The position numbers and the translations under genes were made by a program. From contig NZ_JAHOOZ010000001.1 of NCBI RefSeq assembly GCF_019075875.1, positions 4,768,501 to 4,832,500 of the forward strand: a stretch of DNA of 64,000 nt, in the 5' to 3' direction. Below the pieces are notes generated by a model. It made no database searches and was not told the origin of the DNA. It worked only from the letters and a program-made list of their open reading frames with translations. Shown here one piece after another: positions 34,234 through 44,276 of this stretch (the stretch's first letter is position 1; each line of letters begins with the position of its first letter). Source of the stretch: Novosphingobium sp. G106 (GTDB lineage: Bacteria; Pseudomonadota; Alphaproteobacteria; Sphingomonadales; Sphingomonadaceae).

Positions 34234-35034
34234 ATGCAAGGACTTCTCGAAGGCAAGGTTGCCGTCATCACGGGTGCGGGTTCGGGCGTGGGCCGCGCGG
34301 CGGTGAAGCTCTGGGCCGAACACGGCGCCAAGATCATCGCCGCCGACATCAACCTGCCGAGCGCTGAGGAATCGGTTCAGCTCGCCGGGGCGCAGCAGGG
34401 CCAGATCAAGGCGGTGCAGTGCAACGTCGCCGATCCCGATTCGGTCGATGCGGCGGTCGCGCTCGCGGTTGCGACCTTCGGCCGGCTCGACGTGATCTAC
34501 AACAATGCCGGCATCACGGTGAACCCCGTGCCGGGCGTGGGCCTGCGCAAGCTGGTCGACCTGCCGCACGACGAGATGCGCAAGGTCGAAGAAGTGAACA
34601 TCAACGGCGTCGTCTTCGGTGCCCAGGCGGCGATCCGCCAGTTCGACAAGCAGGGTGGCGGCGGCGCCATCGTCAACACCGCTTCGGTCGCCGGAATGAT
34701 CGGCTACGGCGGCGTGCTCTATGGCGCGACCAAAGGCGCCGTGATCGCGTTGACCCGCACCTTGGCGATCGAAGTCGCCGACAAGGGTATCCGCGTGAAC
34801 TCGGTCTGCCCCGCTGGCATGCTGACGCACTATTCGGGCATGGATCCCGACAGCGAGAACAAGGACAAGATCCTCGAAGGCATGGGCAAGGCGCATCCGC
34901 TCGGCAAGGCGATCGACCCGGCCGACACGGCGGCGGCCGCGATGTTCCTGGTCTCTGACCTGGCGTCGAACATCACCGGCGTTTCGCTGCCGGTCGATGG
35001 CGGCCTGACCGCCGGCCGCAAGGTGGGAGGCTGA
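34234..35034 (+). CDS. SDR family oxidoreductase
   Basis: 266-residue classical SDR: TGAGSGVG near 13-20, NNAG, and YGATKGA with the catalytic Tyr and Lys. Asp after the second strand (AADINLP) suggests NAD. A shorter insertion GVGLRKLVDLP follows NNAG. Placed between aldehyde dehydrogenase and P450 in one operon, it likely oxidises the alcohol formed by the P450. Confidence 0.9.
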   Translation: MQGLLEGKVAVITGAGSGVGRAAVKLWAEHGAKIIAADINLPSAEESVQLAGAQQGQIKAVQCNVADPDSVDAAVALAVATFGRLDVIYNNAGITVNPVPGVGLRKLVDLPHDEMRKVEEVNINGVVFGAQAAIRQFDKQGGGGAIVNTASVAGMIGYGGVLYGATKGAVIALTRTLAIEVADKGIRVNSVCPAGMLTHYSGMDPDSENKDKILEGMGKAHPLGKAIDPADTAAAAMFLVSDLASNITGVSLPVDGGLTAGRKVGG

Positions 35035-35037
35035 TCG

Positions 35038-36360
35038 ATGGCGACCTGTCCCGTTTCAGGCGGCGCGACGTCGAACGCACTGGCCTCACTGGTGTCGGAC
35101 AACCCGCGCTACGACGAACTGTTCAACATGAAGAAGCAGTCGGCGAACGTCGGCGTCGACATGGAGCGGGACTACACCCAGGACATGAACCGGCTGCGCG
35201 ACAGCTCGGCGGTGCACAAGGGGTCGCTGCGTGAATTGCTCGGCGTGCCTGAGATGCCCGGAATGCACGGGCCGGAGCGGGAGAGCTATACCTTCTTCTC
35301 CTACCGTTCCTGCGAGGTGGGCTTTCGTGAGAACCTGATCTTCTCGTCCGAAGGCTATAACGAGAGCGCCGGGGTGCGGACGATCGGCAAGACGATCCTG
35401 TCGATGGTCGGCAAGCCGCACAAGCGCCTGCGCTCGGCAGCGCAGCCACTGTTCAAGCGCCCCAAGGTGCTCGACTGGTGGAACAAGCGCTGGATCCAGG
35501 AAACGGTCGACGCGCTGCTCGACAGGATTCAGGATCAGGACGCCGTCGACCTCAATTCCGAGCTCTGCGCTCTGCTGCCGATGGCCACGGTCACGCGAGC
35601 GATCGGGCTCGAGGGCGCGAACGTCATCGAGTTTCGCTATCAGCTTGATCGCGCGACCTTTGGTGCCGCTCGGCTTCCAGCCGAGGAATCGGCGGCGTCG
35701 CGCGCCTGGATCGACAAGACTCTGCGCGATCTCATCGCCGAGAATGCCACCAATGCCGGCGACAATCTCATTTCGGGCCTGATCAAGGCCGAGATCGTCG
35801 ACGAGGACACCGGCGACAAGCGCCCGCTGACCGAGGACGAGATCTTTGGCTACTGCAAGCTGGCGATCTTCGCCGGCGGCGGCACGACCTGGCGCCAGCT
35901 TGGCATCACCATCGACGCGCTGATGAATCACTACCACTTCTGGGAGGCCGGCGTGAAGGAACGCGGCCTGCTCGACCAGGCGGTGGAAGAGGGCCTGCGC
36001 TGGCGCGCGACCGATCCCGTCTTCCCGCGTCTCTGCATGGAAGACACCGAGGTCGAAGGCGTGTTGGTCCCGGCCGGCAGCCGCGTCCACATGTGCCTCG
36101 GCGCGGCGAACCACGATCCGGCGGTGTTCAAGAACCCGGAGGAATATGACATCTTCCGCGACAAGAGCCACCAGATGGGCTTCGGCTTCGGCCCGCATCG
36201 CTGTCTCGGCATGGACGTCGCCCGGCAGGAGATGATCGTCGCAATCAGCGGTCTGATGGACCGGTTTCCCAAGATGCGGCTCGATCCCGACCAGCCCAAG
36301 CCGGTCTATCGCGGGCTCGACCACCGCGGCGTGTCGGCGGTGACGGTGCGGTTGAAATGA
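35038..36360 (+). CDS. Cytochrome P450
   Basis: 440-residue soluble P450. Heme-binding FGFGPHRCLG has Cys389; ExxR is in EEGLRW (about 319-322). The I-helix reads AGGGTTW (279-285), with Gly at the place usually taken by Asp or Glu before the conserved Thr. Requires an electron donor, probably a ferredoxin pair, which is not seen in the window. Starts three bases after the SDR stop. Substrate unknown; a terpenoid, alkyl or aromatic ring is plausible from context. Confidence 0.93.
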   Translation: MATCPVSGGATSNALASLVSDNPRYDELFNMKKQSANVGVDMERDYTQDMNRLRDSSAVHKGSLRELLGVPEMPGMHGPERESYTFFSYRSCEVGFRENLIFSSEGYNESAGVRTIGKTILSMVGKPHKRLRSAAQPLFKRPKVLDWWNKRWIQETVDALLDRIQDQDAVDLNSELCALLPMATVTRAIGLEGANVIEFRYQLDRATFGAARLPAEESAASRAWIDKTLRDLIAENATNAGDNLISGLIKAEIVDEDTGDKRPLTEDEIFGYCKLAIFAGGGTTWRQLGITIDALMNHYHFWEAGVKERGLLDQAVEEGLRWRATDPVFPRLCMEDTEVEGVLVPAGSRVHMCLGAANHDPAVFKNPEEYDIFRDKSHQMGFGFGPHRCLGMDVARQEMIVAISGLMDRFPKMRLDPDQPKPVYRGLDHRGVSAVTVRLK

Positions 36361-37391
36361 CTGGTACGATGAAGCAGGTCGTCCTTGCGGCCTACGCCAA
36401 GGGCAATCCCAGGCCGACCGACTTCCGTGTCGAGCAGGCGCCGATCCCGGCGGCGGGCGATCGCGAGATTCTGCTCAGGACCCTGTGGCTCGCGGTCGAT
36501 CCGCTGTTCCGTTTCGCGATGGACGAAGTTCGCCTGTCGGGCGCGCTTCACCTCCAGCTCGGTGACGTGATGGCCGGCGCGACAGTTTCCGAAGTCGTCG
36601 CCTCGAACCATCCCGACTACAAGCCCGGCGACGTGGTCGAGGGCCGCACCGGTTGGCGCGAATATGCCGTCGTCGCGCCCGATCAGGCAGACTACCGCGG
36701 GCCGCCACGCAAGCTCGACACCAGTCTGGCGCCGGTCTCGACCGCGCTGGGCGCACTCGGCATGCCCGGGCAGACCGCTTACGGCGGCATCGAGACGCTG
36801 CGGATCAAGCCGGGCGAGACCGTCGCCATTTCCGCCGCGGCCGGCGCGGTGGGCTCGATCGCCGGGCAGATCGCGAAGATCCTCGGCGCCAAGGTTGTCG
36901 GCATCGCCGGTGGGCCGGGCAAGGTGAAGGCTTTGCTCGACCTCGGCTTCGACGGCGCGGCCGATTACAAGGCCGCCGACTTCGCCGCCCAGCTCAAGGC
37001 GGCGGCGCCGAACGGCATCGACTGCTATTTCGACAACACCGGCGGCGACGTGACGCTCGAAGTGTTCAAGCACCTCAACCGCGGCTCGCGCATGGCGATG
37101 TGTGGCTACATCGCCTACTACGGCATGGGCATGGAAGGGCCGGGGCCGGACCATATGCCGGCGCTCTACCGCACGATCATGGGCACGGGCCTCGAGATTC
37201 GGGGCTTTGCCGGCGTTTTCGCAGGGCCGGAAGCGCTCGAAAACATCGCTCGCTGGATATCCGAAGGTAAGATCACCTACCCCGAAGCCGTCGTCGAGGG
37301 CATCGAAGCCGCGCCCGAAGCCTTCGCCAGCGTGTTCTCGGGCAATTCGTTCGTCGGAAAACTGCTGGTCAGGATAGCAGACATCGCTTGA
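36357..37391 (+). CDS. Zinc-independent MDR family NADP oxidoreductase
   Basis: 344 residues of the quinone oxidoreductase/enoyl reductase type of medium-chain dehydrogenases. The Rossmann segment AAAGAVGSIAGQIAKILGAKV and the DYKAADF segment are characteristic of the curcumin/double-bond reductase-like branch, and the zinc ligands of alcohol dehydrogenases are absent. Its ATG overlaps the P450 stop by four bases (ATGA). Probably reduces an alpha,beta-unsaturated ketone or aldehyde. Confidence 0.88.
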   Translation: MTGTMKQVVLAAYAKGNPRPTDFRVEQAPIPAAGDREILLRTLWLAVDPLFRFAMDEVRLSGALHLQLGDVMAGATVSEVVASNHPDYKPGDVVEGRTGWREYAVVAPDQADYRGPPRKLDTSLAPVSTALGALGMPGQTAYGGIETLRIKPGETVAISAAAGAVGSIAGQIAKILGAKVVGIAGGPGKVKALLDLGFDGAADYKAADFAAQLKAAAPNGIDCYFDNTGGDVTLEVFKHLNRGSRMAMCGYIAYYGMGMEGPGPDHMPALYRTIMGTGLEIRGFAGVFAGPEALENIARWISEGKITYPEAVVEGIEAAPEAFASVFSGNSFVGKLLVRIADIA

Positions 37392-37423
37392 AATGCCGGC
37401 GAAAGGGGAACACTTTACTAAGC

Positions 37424-38449
37424 ATGGCTAGTAAAGTTCTCCCCCCGCCGCCCAAGTCGACCGCCAATCCCGCGCCGGCCCGCCCGAGCAATTCGGTTCG
37501 CCGCACGTCGAGCATCGACGTCTCCTGGCCCGATGGCGAAACGGGCGGCCGGCTGTTCGTCGGCCGCGTGCGCGACTATCTGACGCCTGTTGCAGGCGCG
37601 CCGGGCCGGGTGCTCGACCAGGCCGAATTCCGCGCCCGGCTGACCGACGACAAGACGATCACCGCGATGGAGGTTACGCCATCCTTTGTCGGGGCCGAGC
37701 GTCTCTTGGGCATGCGCGGCGGCAATCACCTGCGGCTGTTTATCAAGGAGACCTTGCCCGAGCTGATCGAATCGGGCGCGCCGATCTACCTCGCGCTCGA
37801 CGACATTTCGGGAACCGCGCTGGTTTCCGCCTTCGCCTGGTCGCACTGGCATGGCGACTTCCTCGAGCGGATGCGCGAGCGGATGGGCGAGGAAGAGCTC
37901 GCCAAGCTGATGTCCGATCGGGTCAACGTCTGCTGGGGCCTACAGGAAGGCAACAGCGGCGTTTCCGGCGATGGTCCGAAGCGCGACGTCGCCGAAACCA
38001 ACGCCGGCGACGTGCGCAATCCGGCGGACCCCGAAGGTTGGCACGAGCTCTACGATCCGCAGGGGCCAGGCTTCCGCCGCGCGCGGCGCATCGACGTTAC
38101 GCGCGATCCCTCGGGCCTGATCCGCGTCGACGCGGCGTTCCAGGACAGCGTGGCGATCAAGACCGGCGGCCGCGGTGCGATCCACGAATACAACCTGAGA
38201 GTGACCGCCGATGCCGAGACGCTCGAGATCCTGACGCTTGAGCCCGAGGCGCGCATTCTGCCGTTCTCGGAATGCCCGGGCGCGATCCACAATGCGAAGC
38301 GGCTGATCGGCACGCGCATCACCGACGTGCGCCAGTCGGTCCTGGCCGAACTGCGCGGACCCCAGGGCTGCACGCACCTCAACGACGCTCTGCGCGCGCT
38401 CGCCGAGGTGCCCAAGCTGGCGGGCTATCTGCAGACGGAAGCGGCCTGA
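37424..38449 (+). CDS. DUF2889 family protein
   Basis: 341 residues with the DUF2889 pattern in its C-terminal half: PGAIHNAKRLIGTRI, VRQSVLAEL and GCTHLNDALRALAEVPKLA, the last containing the conserved Cys-Thr-His. DUF2889 genes are often next to catabolic genes in Proteobacteria; no reaction is established. TTG at 37388 would add 12 residues and would overlap the preceding stop. Confidence 0.8.
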   Translation: MASKVLPPPPKSTANPAPARPSNSVRRTSSIDVSWPDGETGGRLFVGRVRDYLTPVAGAPGRVLDQAEFRARLTDDKTITAMEVTPSFVGAERLLGMRGGNHLRLFIKETLPELIESGAPIYLALDDISGTALVSAFAWSHWHGDFLERMRERMGEEELAKLMSDRVNVCWGLQEGNSGVSGDGPKRDVAETNAGDVRNPADPEGWHELYDPQGPGFRRARRIDVTRDPSGLIRVDAAFQDSVAIKTGGRGAIHEYNLRVTADAETLEILTLEPEARILPFSECPGAIHNAKRLIGTRITDVRQSVLAELRGPQGCTHLNDALRALAEVPKLAGYLQTEAA

Positions 38450-38470
38450 GGGGCGCTACCGCTACTAGGC

Positions 38471-38570
38471 CGTCGCCCCTGCGAAGGCAGGGGGCCAAGC
38501 AGCGCTGCCTCGGAAAGCATGATCTCCAGACCGAGAGCTTGGCTGGGCCCCTGCTTTCGCAGGGGAGACA
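38471..38570. repeat. Dispersed palindromic repeat (CGTCGCCCCTGCG family)
   Basis: Arms CGTCGCCCCTGCGAAGGCAG (from 38471) and an inverted copy ending at about 38570, imperfect, separated by about 48 bases. The same family occurs at 62868-62971. It sits between convergent genes. Confidence 0.75.
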
Positions 38571-38579
38571 GAGTTGGGG

Positions 38580-39344
38580 CTAGTTCTGCGGCACGAGCGT
38601 CGCCAGCGCCTCATGCGCCAGGCCGCTGTGCAGTTCGTCAAACATTCGGCGCCGCAGGTCCTTCGCCAGAAGCATCCGTGTATGGCGTAGAAGCGGCAGC
38701 GGCAGTTTCGCCAGTTGTGCCGCCAGCTCGCGCGCCCGGGGCATCAGGCCTTCGGGGCTCAGCACCTCTGCTACAACGCCGATCTGCCGCGCTTCCTGAG
38801 CCTGGATCCGTTCGCCGGTCAGCAGGAAATAGCGGCCACGGTTGGGGCCGAGCAGCATCGGCCAGACTACGTGAACGCCGTCGCCCGGGATCGCTCCGCC
38901 GCTCGGCACGTGGGCGAGATCGGCGAATTCGGCGGTGTCGGATGCCAGCACGATGTCGCAAAGCACGGCAATCTCCGCGTGGATCAGCGCCGGTCCGTTG
39001 ACCGCTGCCACCATCGGCACAGGTAAGGCCAGCAGGTTGTTGAGGAGTGCCACACCTTCGTCGTAGATACGCGTCCACATCTCGGCGAGGCTGGCTTCGG
39101 GATAGGAGAACGCGGGATCGAAGCCTGCAATGAAGCTGTCGCCTGTGCCGGTGAGCAGGATCACGCGGTTCTCGCGGTCGCGCGCGATGTCGAGGAAGGC
39201 TTCGCCGAGTTCGCCATGCAGGCTATCGGGCGAGGAGCCCCACTTTGCCGGCCCGCCGCGCGTGTGGAGCGTCATTTCCAGCACGCCGCCCTCGCGGGTG
39301 AAGCGGATGCCCGAGTATTTGTCCTGATAGTCGCTGAGTTGCAT
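38580..39344 (-). CDS. Enoyl-CoA hydratase/isomerase family protein
   Basis: 254-residue crotonase-fold protein. The oxyanion loops VNGPALIHAEIAVLCDIVLAS and the first strand region TGTGDSFIAGFDP are recognisable; the usual catalytic glutamates near the PSGGAIPGDG segment are not obvious, so hydratase activity is uncertain. ATG at 39344 has GGGAGG upstream. Follows the CoA-transferase gene by 13 bases. Confidence 0.82.
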   Translation of the reverse strand: MQLSDYQDKYSGIRFTREGGVLEMTLHTRGGPAKWGSSPDSLHGELGEAFLDIARDRENRVILLTGTGDSFIAGFDPAFSYPEASLAEMWTRIYDEGVALLNNLLALPVPMVAAVNGPALIHAEIAVLCDIVLASDTAEFADLAHVPSGGAIPGDGVHVVWPMLLGPNRGRYFLLTGERIQAQEARQIGVVAEVLSPEGLMPRARELAAQLAKLPLPLLRHTRMLLAKDLRRRMFDELHSGLAHEALATLVPQN

Positions 39345-39357
39345 TGTTTCGCCTCCC

Positions 39358-40581
39358 TTAAGCGATCGCGCCTTTGGCCTTGAGCTGCTCGATCTCGTCC
39401 CATTCGAGGCCGAATTCCATGAGGAAGGTCTCGGTATGCTCCGAGGCCTGCGGGGCGCGGGTCGTGACCAGCGGCTGGTGATCGAACTGCACCGGGCTGC
39501 GCACCAGGCGGATCGGCTTGCCGCCGTCGCCTTCAACCTCGAAGATCATGTCGTTGGCCAGCGCCTGCTCGTCCTGCGCAAGGTCCGCGGCGCTCTGCGC
39601 AGGGGCCCACTGGCCTTTCAGCGTCTTCAGATGCTCGCGCCAGTAGGCGAATGGCTTGGCGCCGATGGCAGCGGCGATCAGCTTGCCGCCTTCTTCCCAG
39701 TTCTCCATCAGCGCATGGACTTCGCTGAAACGCGGATCATCGGCCAGCTCGGGCATTCCCAGATGGGTAAAGGTATCGCGGATATAGCGGCCGGGCTGGA
39801 GGTGGCAGAGGTTGATCGTACCGCCGTCCGAGGTCAGGAAATTGCCCATGAACGGATTGCCCGGCGTCGAGCCCGAACGCGGATAAGGCGAGCGGAGCTG
39901 GAAGCCGTATTCCATGTTCATCGCCATCGACGAGGCATAGGCCCAGGCCGCCGTGCTCATCAGCGAGACGTCGAGTTCGGTCGTCTGGCCGGTGCGCTCG
40001 CGGTGGAACAGGGCTGCGGCGATGCCGCCGGCGATGTTCATGCCGCCGACCGTGTCGCCGAAGGCCGGGATGCCCTGCGACATGATGCCGGGCAGTTCCT
40101 CGGGCGTCAGCGCATAGCCGATGCCGCCGCGGGTCCAGAAAGCGGTGCCGTCATAGCCGCCCATCTCGCGTTCCGGACCTTTGTCACCGTGGGCGCTGCC
40201 GCGGGCATAGATGATGTTCGGATTTATCGCGCGAATGTGCTCGACGTCGATTTTCAGCTTTTGGCGCGTGGCGGGAAGGAAGTTCGTCAGGAACACGTCG
40301 GCGGTCTCGGCGATGCGATAGATCAGCGCGAGCCCTTCGGGGGTGGCGACGTCGATGCCGACGCTACGCTTGCCGCGGTTGGGATGCTCCATGATCGTGT
40401 TGCGCGTCGGCGTGATCGGGTGGGCGCCGACGCGGACCAGCCCGCGCTGGGCATCGCCGTGCACGGGATGTTCGATCTTGATCACGTCCGCGCCCCAGTC
40501 CGCCATCACCGCGCCGGCCGCCGGCACGAAAGTGAACTGCGCGACTTCGAGGATGCGCACGCCTTCCATTACTTTGGTCAT
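39358..40581 (-). CDS. CaiB/BaiF family CoA-transferase
   Basis: 408-residue class III CoA-transferase. The N-terminal [31 protein letters not shown] and the GDTVGGMN segment, where the catalytic Asp sits, are typical. Transfers CoA between acids. ATG at 40581 gives the family N-terminus. Likely first gene of a two-gene transcript with the crotonase. Diverges from the ferredoxin oxidoreductase gene across 218 bases containing a GC-rich inverted repeat (about 40690-40745). Confidence 0.9.
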   Translation of the reverse strand: MTKVMEGVRILEVAQFTFVPAAGAVMADWGADVIKIEHPVHGDAQRGLVRVGAHPITPTRNTIMEHPNRGKRSVGIDVATPEGLALIYRIAETADVFLTNFLPATRQKLKIDVEHIRAINPNIIYARGSAHGDKGPEREMGGYDGTAFWTRGGIGYALTPEELPGIMSQGIPAFGDTVGGMNIAGGIAAALFHRERTGQTTELDVSLMSTAAWAYASSMAMNMEYGFQLRSPYPRSGSTPGNPFMGNFLTSDGGTINLCHLQPGRYIRDTFTHLGMPELADDPRFSEVHALMENWEEGGKLIAAAIGAKPFAYWREHLKTLKGQWAPAQSAADLAQDEQALANDMIFEVEGDGGKPIRLVRSPVQFDHQPLVTTRAPQASEHTETFLMEFGLEWDEIEQLKAKGAIA

Positions 40582-40799
40582 CTCAACCTCTTCCCGTCCC
40601 ATGCGGCATCGGAATCGCCGCAGCATTCGGCGGCATCATTGCGGCGAGGTGGGTAAATGCAAGCTATCGTTTGCTTGGTCGCCGTGCGGACCGGCCGGCA
40701 GGCAAGCCTGCTTGACCGCCGCGGCGCAAGCGCGCTTGCCGCTTGCATAGGCTGCACCCATCTGGAAAGCGCATCGGCTATGCATAGAATGGGGAAACC

Positions 40800-43700
40800 G
40801 TGACCAAGACGGTCGTCACGCTGAACGACAAGTACACGCAAGAGGGCGGGCAGGTGATGCTCTCCGCGCTGCAGGGCGTGGTGCGGCTGCTGCTCGACCA
40901 GTCGAAGCGCGACAAGGCGGCGGGGCTCAAGACCGCGGGCTATGTCACCGGCTACCGTGGCTCGCCGATCACCACGCTCGATGCGCAGCTCTGGGCTTCC
41001 GAGAAGCTGCTGACCGAGTACGACATCCGCTTCGAGCCGGGCCTCAACGAGGAGCTGGCGGCGACATCGCTGCGCGGCACCCAGCAACTCGGGTGGTACG
41101 GCAAGGCCCGTGTCGATGGCGTGTTCTCGCTGTGGTACGCCAAGGGCGTCGGCGTCGAGCGCGCGGGCGAGGCGATCAAGGCGGCGAATTTCGAGGGCAC
41201 GCACAGGCACGGCGGCGCGCTGCTGCTCTGCGGCGACGATCATGCCGCCAAGTCCTCGCTGACCGCGCACCAGTCCGAGCACGTGCTGGTCACGGCGATG
41301 GCGCCGATGCTCTATCCGGCGACCACCGACGAGATCCTGTCGATGGGGCAGCTCGGCTGGGCGCTGTCGCGGGCCAGCGGGCTGTACGTCGGCATGAAGG
41401 CGGTGACCGACACGCTCGACCTGTCGACGACGGTTACGCTGCCGGGCCACGATTTTCCGATCCGCATGCCCGATCTTGCGGGCCGGGTGTCGCCGAACCT
41501 TAAGCTCAACGCCTCGGCGCTGCAGCAGGAAGAGGCGGTGATCGAGCACCGCCTGCCCATCGTGCCCATGTTCGCCCAGCTCAACCGGCTCGACCGGGTG
41601 AGCCACGACGCGCCGACGCGCAGGCTGACCGTGGTTACCGCGGGCAAGGCCTGGCTCGATGTCTGTCAGGCGCTCGCCGACCTGGGTCTCGACGAGGCGA
41701 AATGCCGGGCGATCGGGTTGCGGGTGGTCAAGCTCGGGCTGGTCTGGCCGATGGACGTCGGCTTTGCACGCGAGGCCTGCGGCGGCAGCGCCGAAGTGCT
41801 CGTCGTCGAGGAGAAGCGCGCCTTCCTCGAAGAGCAGATCGCGCGGATTTTCTACGGCCGTGCCGATGCGCCGGCACTTTCGGGCAAGACGACGCCCGAT
41901 GGCGCGACGCTGATTTCCGAGATCGGCGTGCTTGATCCCGGTTCGGTGCGCAAGGCGCTGGTGGCGCGGCTTTCGGCGCTCGGCATCCTGACCGATGAAG
42001 CCGCGGCGCGCGATGCGGCGCTGCGCGATCTTGAGGAGGGCGCCAAGGGCCTGGAGCGGACCTCGATCCGCGCCGCCTATTTCTGCTCGGGCTGCCCGCA
42101 CAACACCTCGACCTTGGTGCCCGAAGGCTCGAATGCGATGGGTGCTACTGGTTGCCACGGCCTCGCGCATTTCATGCCCGAGCGGCGGACGATGCAGACT
42201 GTCTCGATGGGTCAGGAAGGCATGCCCTGGGTCGGCGCTCAGACTTTCGTCGAGACGCCGCACATGTTCCAGAATCTTGGCGACGGGACCTATACGCATT
42301 CCGGCTTCCTGACGATCCGCGCATCGGTGGCGGCGAAAAGCAACGTCACTTTCAAGATCCTCTACAACGATGCCGTCGCGATGACCGGCGGGCAGCCGGC
42401 CGAAGGCGCACTCAAGCCCGAGCAGATCATCCACGAACTGGTCGCCGAGGGGGTCAAGCCGGTCGTTCTCGTCAGCGAGGATCCGTCTCGCTTCAACCTA
42501 AGCGATCTGCCGCCCGGCACGCGCATCCTACACCGCGATGAACTCGACGCGGTGCAGCGCGAACTGCGCGAAATCCCCGGCACTTCGGTGATCGTCTACG
42601 AGCAGACCTGCGCCAACGAGAAGCGCCGCCGGCGCAAGCGCAAGGACTATCCCGATCCCGACAAGCGGCTGTTCATCAACAAGGCGGTCTGCGAGGGCTG
42701 CGGCGATTGCTCGGTGCAGTCGAACTGCCTGTCGGTGACCCCGGTCGAGACCGAATTCGGCCGCAAGCGGGCGATCGACCAGTCGACCTGCAACAAGGAC
42801 TTCTCCTGCATCAAGGGCTTTTGCCCGAGCTTCGTCGAAGTGTCGGGCGGCACGCTGGCCAAGCGCAGCTTCGACGATGCGGCGCTGGCGCGGCTGGTCA
42901 CGACCTTGCCCGAGCCCGCGGTCCTGGACGTATCGGGCAAGCCGCTGGCGATGCTCGTCACCGGCATCGGCGGTACCGGCGTGCTGACCGTTGGCGCGAT
43001 CATCGCGATGGCGGCGCACCTCGAAGGCAAGGCCGCCAAGGTGCTCGACCAGACCGGCATGGCGCAGAAGGGCGGCGCGGTCACAAGCCACATCCGCATC
43101 GGCCAGGACACCGCCGCGATCCCTTCGGCGCGCCTGGGAACCGGCCAGGCGGACCTCGTCATCGCCTGCGACCTGATCGTCGGCTCGGCGCCCGACGTGC
43201 TGACCCTGGCTCGGCCCGATACCCATGTCCTCGCCAACGAGGACGTCACGCCCACCGGCGAGTTCCAGACCAACCGCAACCTCGATCTCACCGCCAGCCG
43301 GTTTATCAGCGCGATCGCGAAACGCGTCGCGCCCGAGAACATCGCCACCTTGCGCGCCGGCGCGCTGGCCGGGCGGTTGCTCGGCGATACGATCTTCACC
43401 AACCTGATGATGGTGGGCTTCGCCGCGCAGAAGGGGCTGCTGCCGGTATCGCTAGGCTCGATCGAAGAGGCGATCCGGCTCAACGGCGTCGCGGCCAAGG
43501 CGAACCTCAACGCGCTCGCGCTCGGCCGTCTTGCCGCGCACAGCGCCGCCGACCTGTTCGACCTGGCCGACGCTTCGGCCCATGCCACGCCGCTGCCGCG
43601 CACTTTCGCCGAAGTGGTCGAGAGCCGTACGAAGCTGCTGACCGCCTACCAGAACGAAGCCTACGCGGCCGACTATCGCGCGTTCCTGGGCGAGATCGAA

Positions 43701-44276
43701 GCAGTGCTCAAGACGCGTGGCAATGTGGACGGCGAACCCTTCATGGTCGAAGTCGCCAAGGGCCTCGGCAAGCTGATGGCCTACAAGGACGAATACGAAG
43801 TCGGCCGGCTCTACAGCGATCCCGCCTTCCTCGAAGGCCTGCGCGATCAGTTCTCCGGTGATCCGAAGCTCAAGATCAACCTCGGCTCGCCGCTGATTTC
43901 GTGGAGCAAGGATGCCAAGACCGGGCGTCCGAAGAAGGTTGCGATCCCGGGCTGGCTGGCGCTGCCGGCATTCCGCCTGCTGGCGAAGCTCAAGGGTCTG
44001 CGCGGCACGCCTTTCGACCTGCTCGGTTGGCAGGCCGACCGCAAGCTCGAGCGCGCGCTGATCGGCGAGTACCGCGACCTGATCCGCCAAGTGGCCGCCA
44101 AGGTCGCTCCCGCTAACTTGCACACCGCGGTCGAACTCGCCGCGGCGGCGGACCTGATCGCCGGCTACGGCCCGGTCAAGGAGCAGGGTGTCGCGGCTTA
44201 CCGCGCGCGGGTGGCCGAACTGCTGCCGAAGTTGGCCGAGGCCGAGGAGGCGAAGGCCGAACGCGTCCCGGCCTGA
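40800..44276 (+). CDS. Indolepyruvate ferredoxin oxidoreductase family protein (single chain)
   Basis: 1158 residues that fuse thiamine-pyrophosphate, 4Fe-4S and gamma domains. C631, C634, C637 and C643 form the ferredoxin-like cluster (CEGCGDCSVQSNC); GGTGVLTVGAII and TGMAQKGGAV mark the gamma domain (about 725-770). The N-terminal GYRGSPIT and the CSGCPHN segment belong to the alpha part. It decarboxylates 2-oxo acids such as arylpyruvates to acyl-CoA with ferredoxin. GTG start; no ferredoxin gene nearby. Confidence 0.92.
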   Translation: MTKTVVTLNDKYTQEGGQVMLSALQGVVRLLLDQSKRDKAAGLKTAGYVTGYRGSPITTLDAQLWASEKLLTEYDIRFEPGLNEELAATSLRGTQQLGWYGKARVDGVFSLWYAKGVGVERAGEAIKAANFEGTHRHGGALLLCGDDHAAKSSLTAHQSEHVLVTAMAPMLYPATTDEILSMGQLGWALSRASGLYVGMKAVTDTLDLSTTVTLPGHDFPIRMPDLAGRVSPNLKLNASALQQEEAVIEHRLPIVPMFAQLNRLDRVSHDAPTRRLTVVTAGKAWLDVCQALADLGLDEAKCRAIGLRVVKLGLVWPMDVGFAREACGGSAEVLVVEEKRAFLEEQIARIFYGRADAPALSGKTTPDGATLISEIGVLDPGSVRKALVARLSALGILTDEAAARDAALRDLEEGAKGLERTSIRAAYFCSGCPHNTSTLVPEGSNAMGATGCHGLAHFMPERRTMQTVSMGQEGMPWVGAQTFVETPHMFQNLGDGTYTHSGFLTIRASVAAKSNVTFKILYNDAVAMTGGQPAEGALKPEQIIHELVAEGVKPVVLVSEDPSRFNLSDLPPGTRILHRDELDAVQRELREIPGTSVIVYEQTCANEKRRRRKRKDYPDPDKRLFINKAVCEGCGDCSVQSNCLSVTPVETEFGRKRAIDQSTCNKDFSCIKGFCPSFVEVSGGTLAKRSFDDAALARLVTTLPEPAVLDVSGKPLAMLVTGIGGTGVLTVGAIIAMAAHLEGKAAKVLDQTGMAQKGGAVTSHIRIGQDTAAIPSARLGTGQADLVIACDLIVGSAPDVLTLARPDTHVLANEDVTPTGEFQTNRNLDLTASRFISAIAKRVAPENIATLRAGALAGRLLGDTIFTNLMMVGFAAQKGLLPVSLGSIEEAIRLNGVAAKANLNALALGRLAAHSAADLFDLADASAHATPLPRTFAEVVESRTKLLTAYQNEAYAADYRAFLGEIEAVLKTRGNVDGEPFMVEVAKGLGKLMAYKDEYEVGRLYSDPAFLEGLRDQFSGDPKLKINLGSPLISWSKDAKTGRPKKVAIPGWLALPAFRLLAKLKGLRGTPFDLLGWQADRKLERALIGEYRDLIRQVAAKVAPANLHTAVELAAAADLIAGYGPVKEQGVAAYRARVAELLPKLAEAEEAKAERVPA

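Noticed and set aside
37388..37423. Upstream TTG start for the DUF2889 protein
   Set aside because: Gives a Cys/Arg-rich lead without family similarity; ATG at 37424 is preferred, though overlap with the preceding stop leaves the point open.
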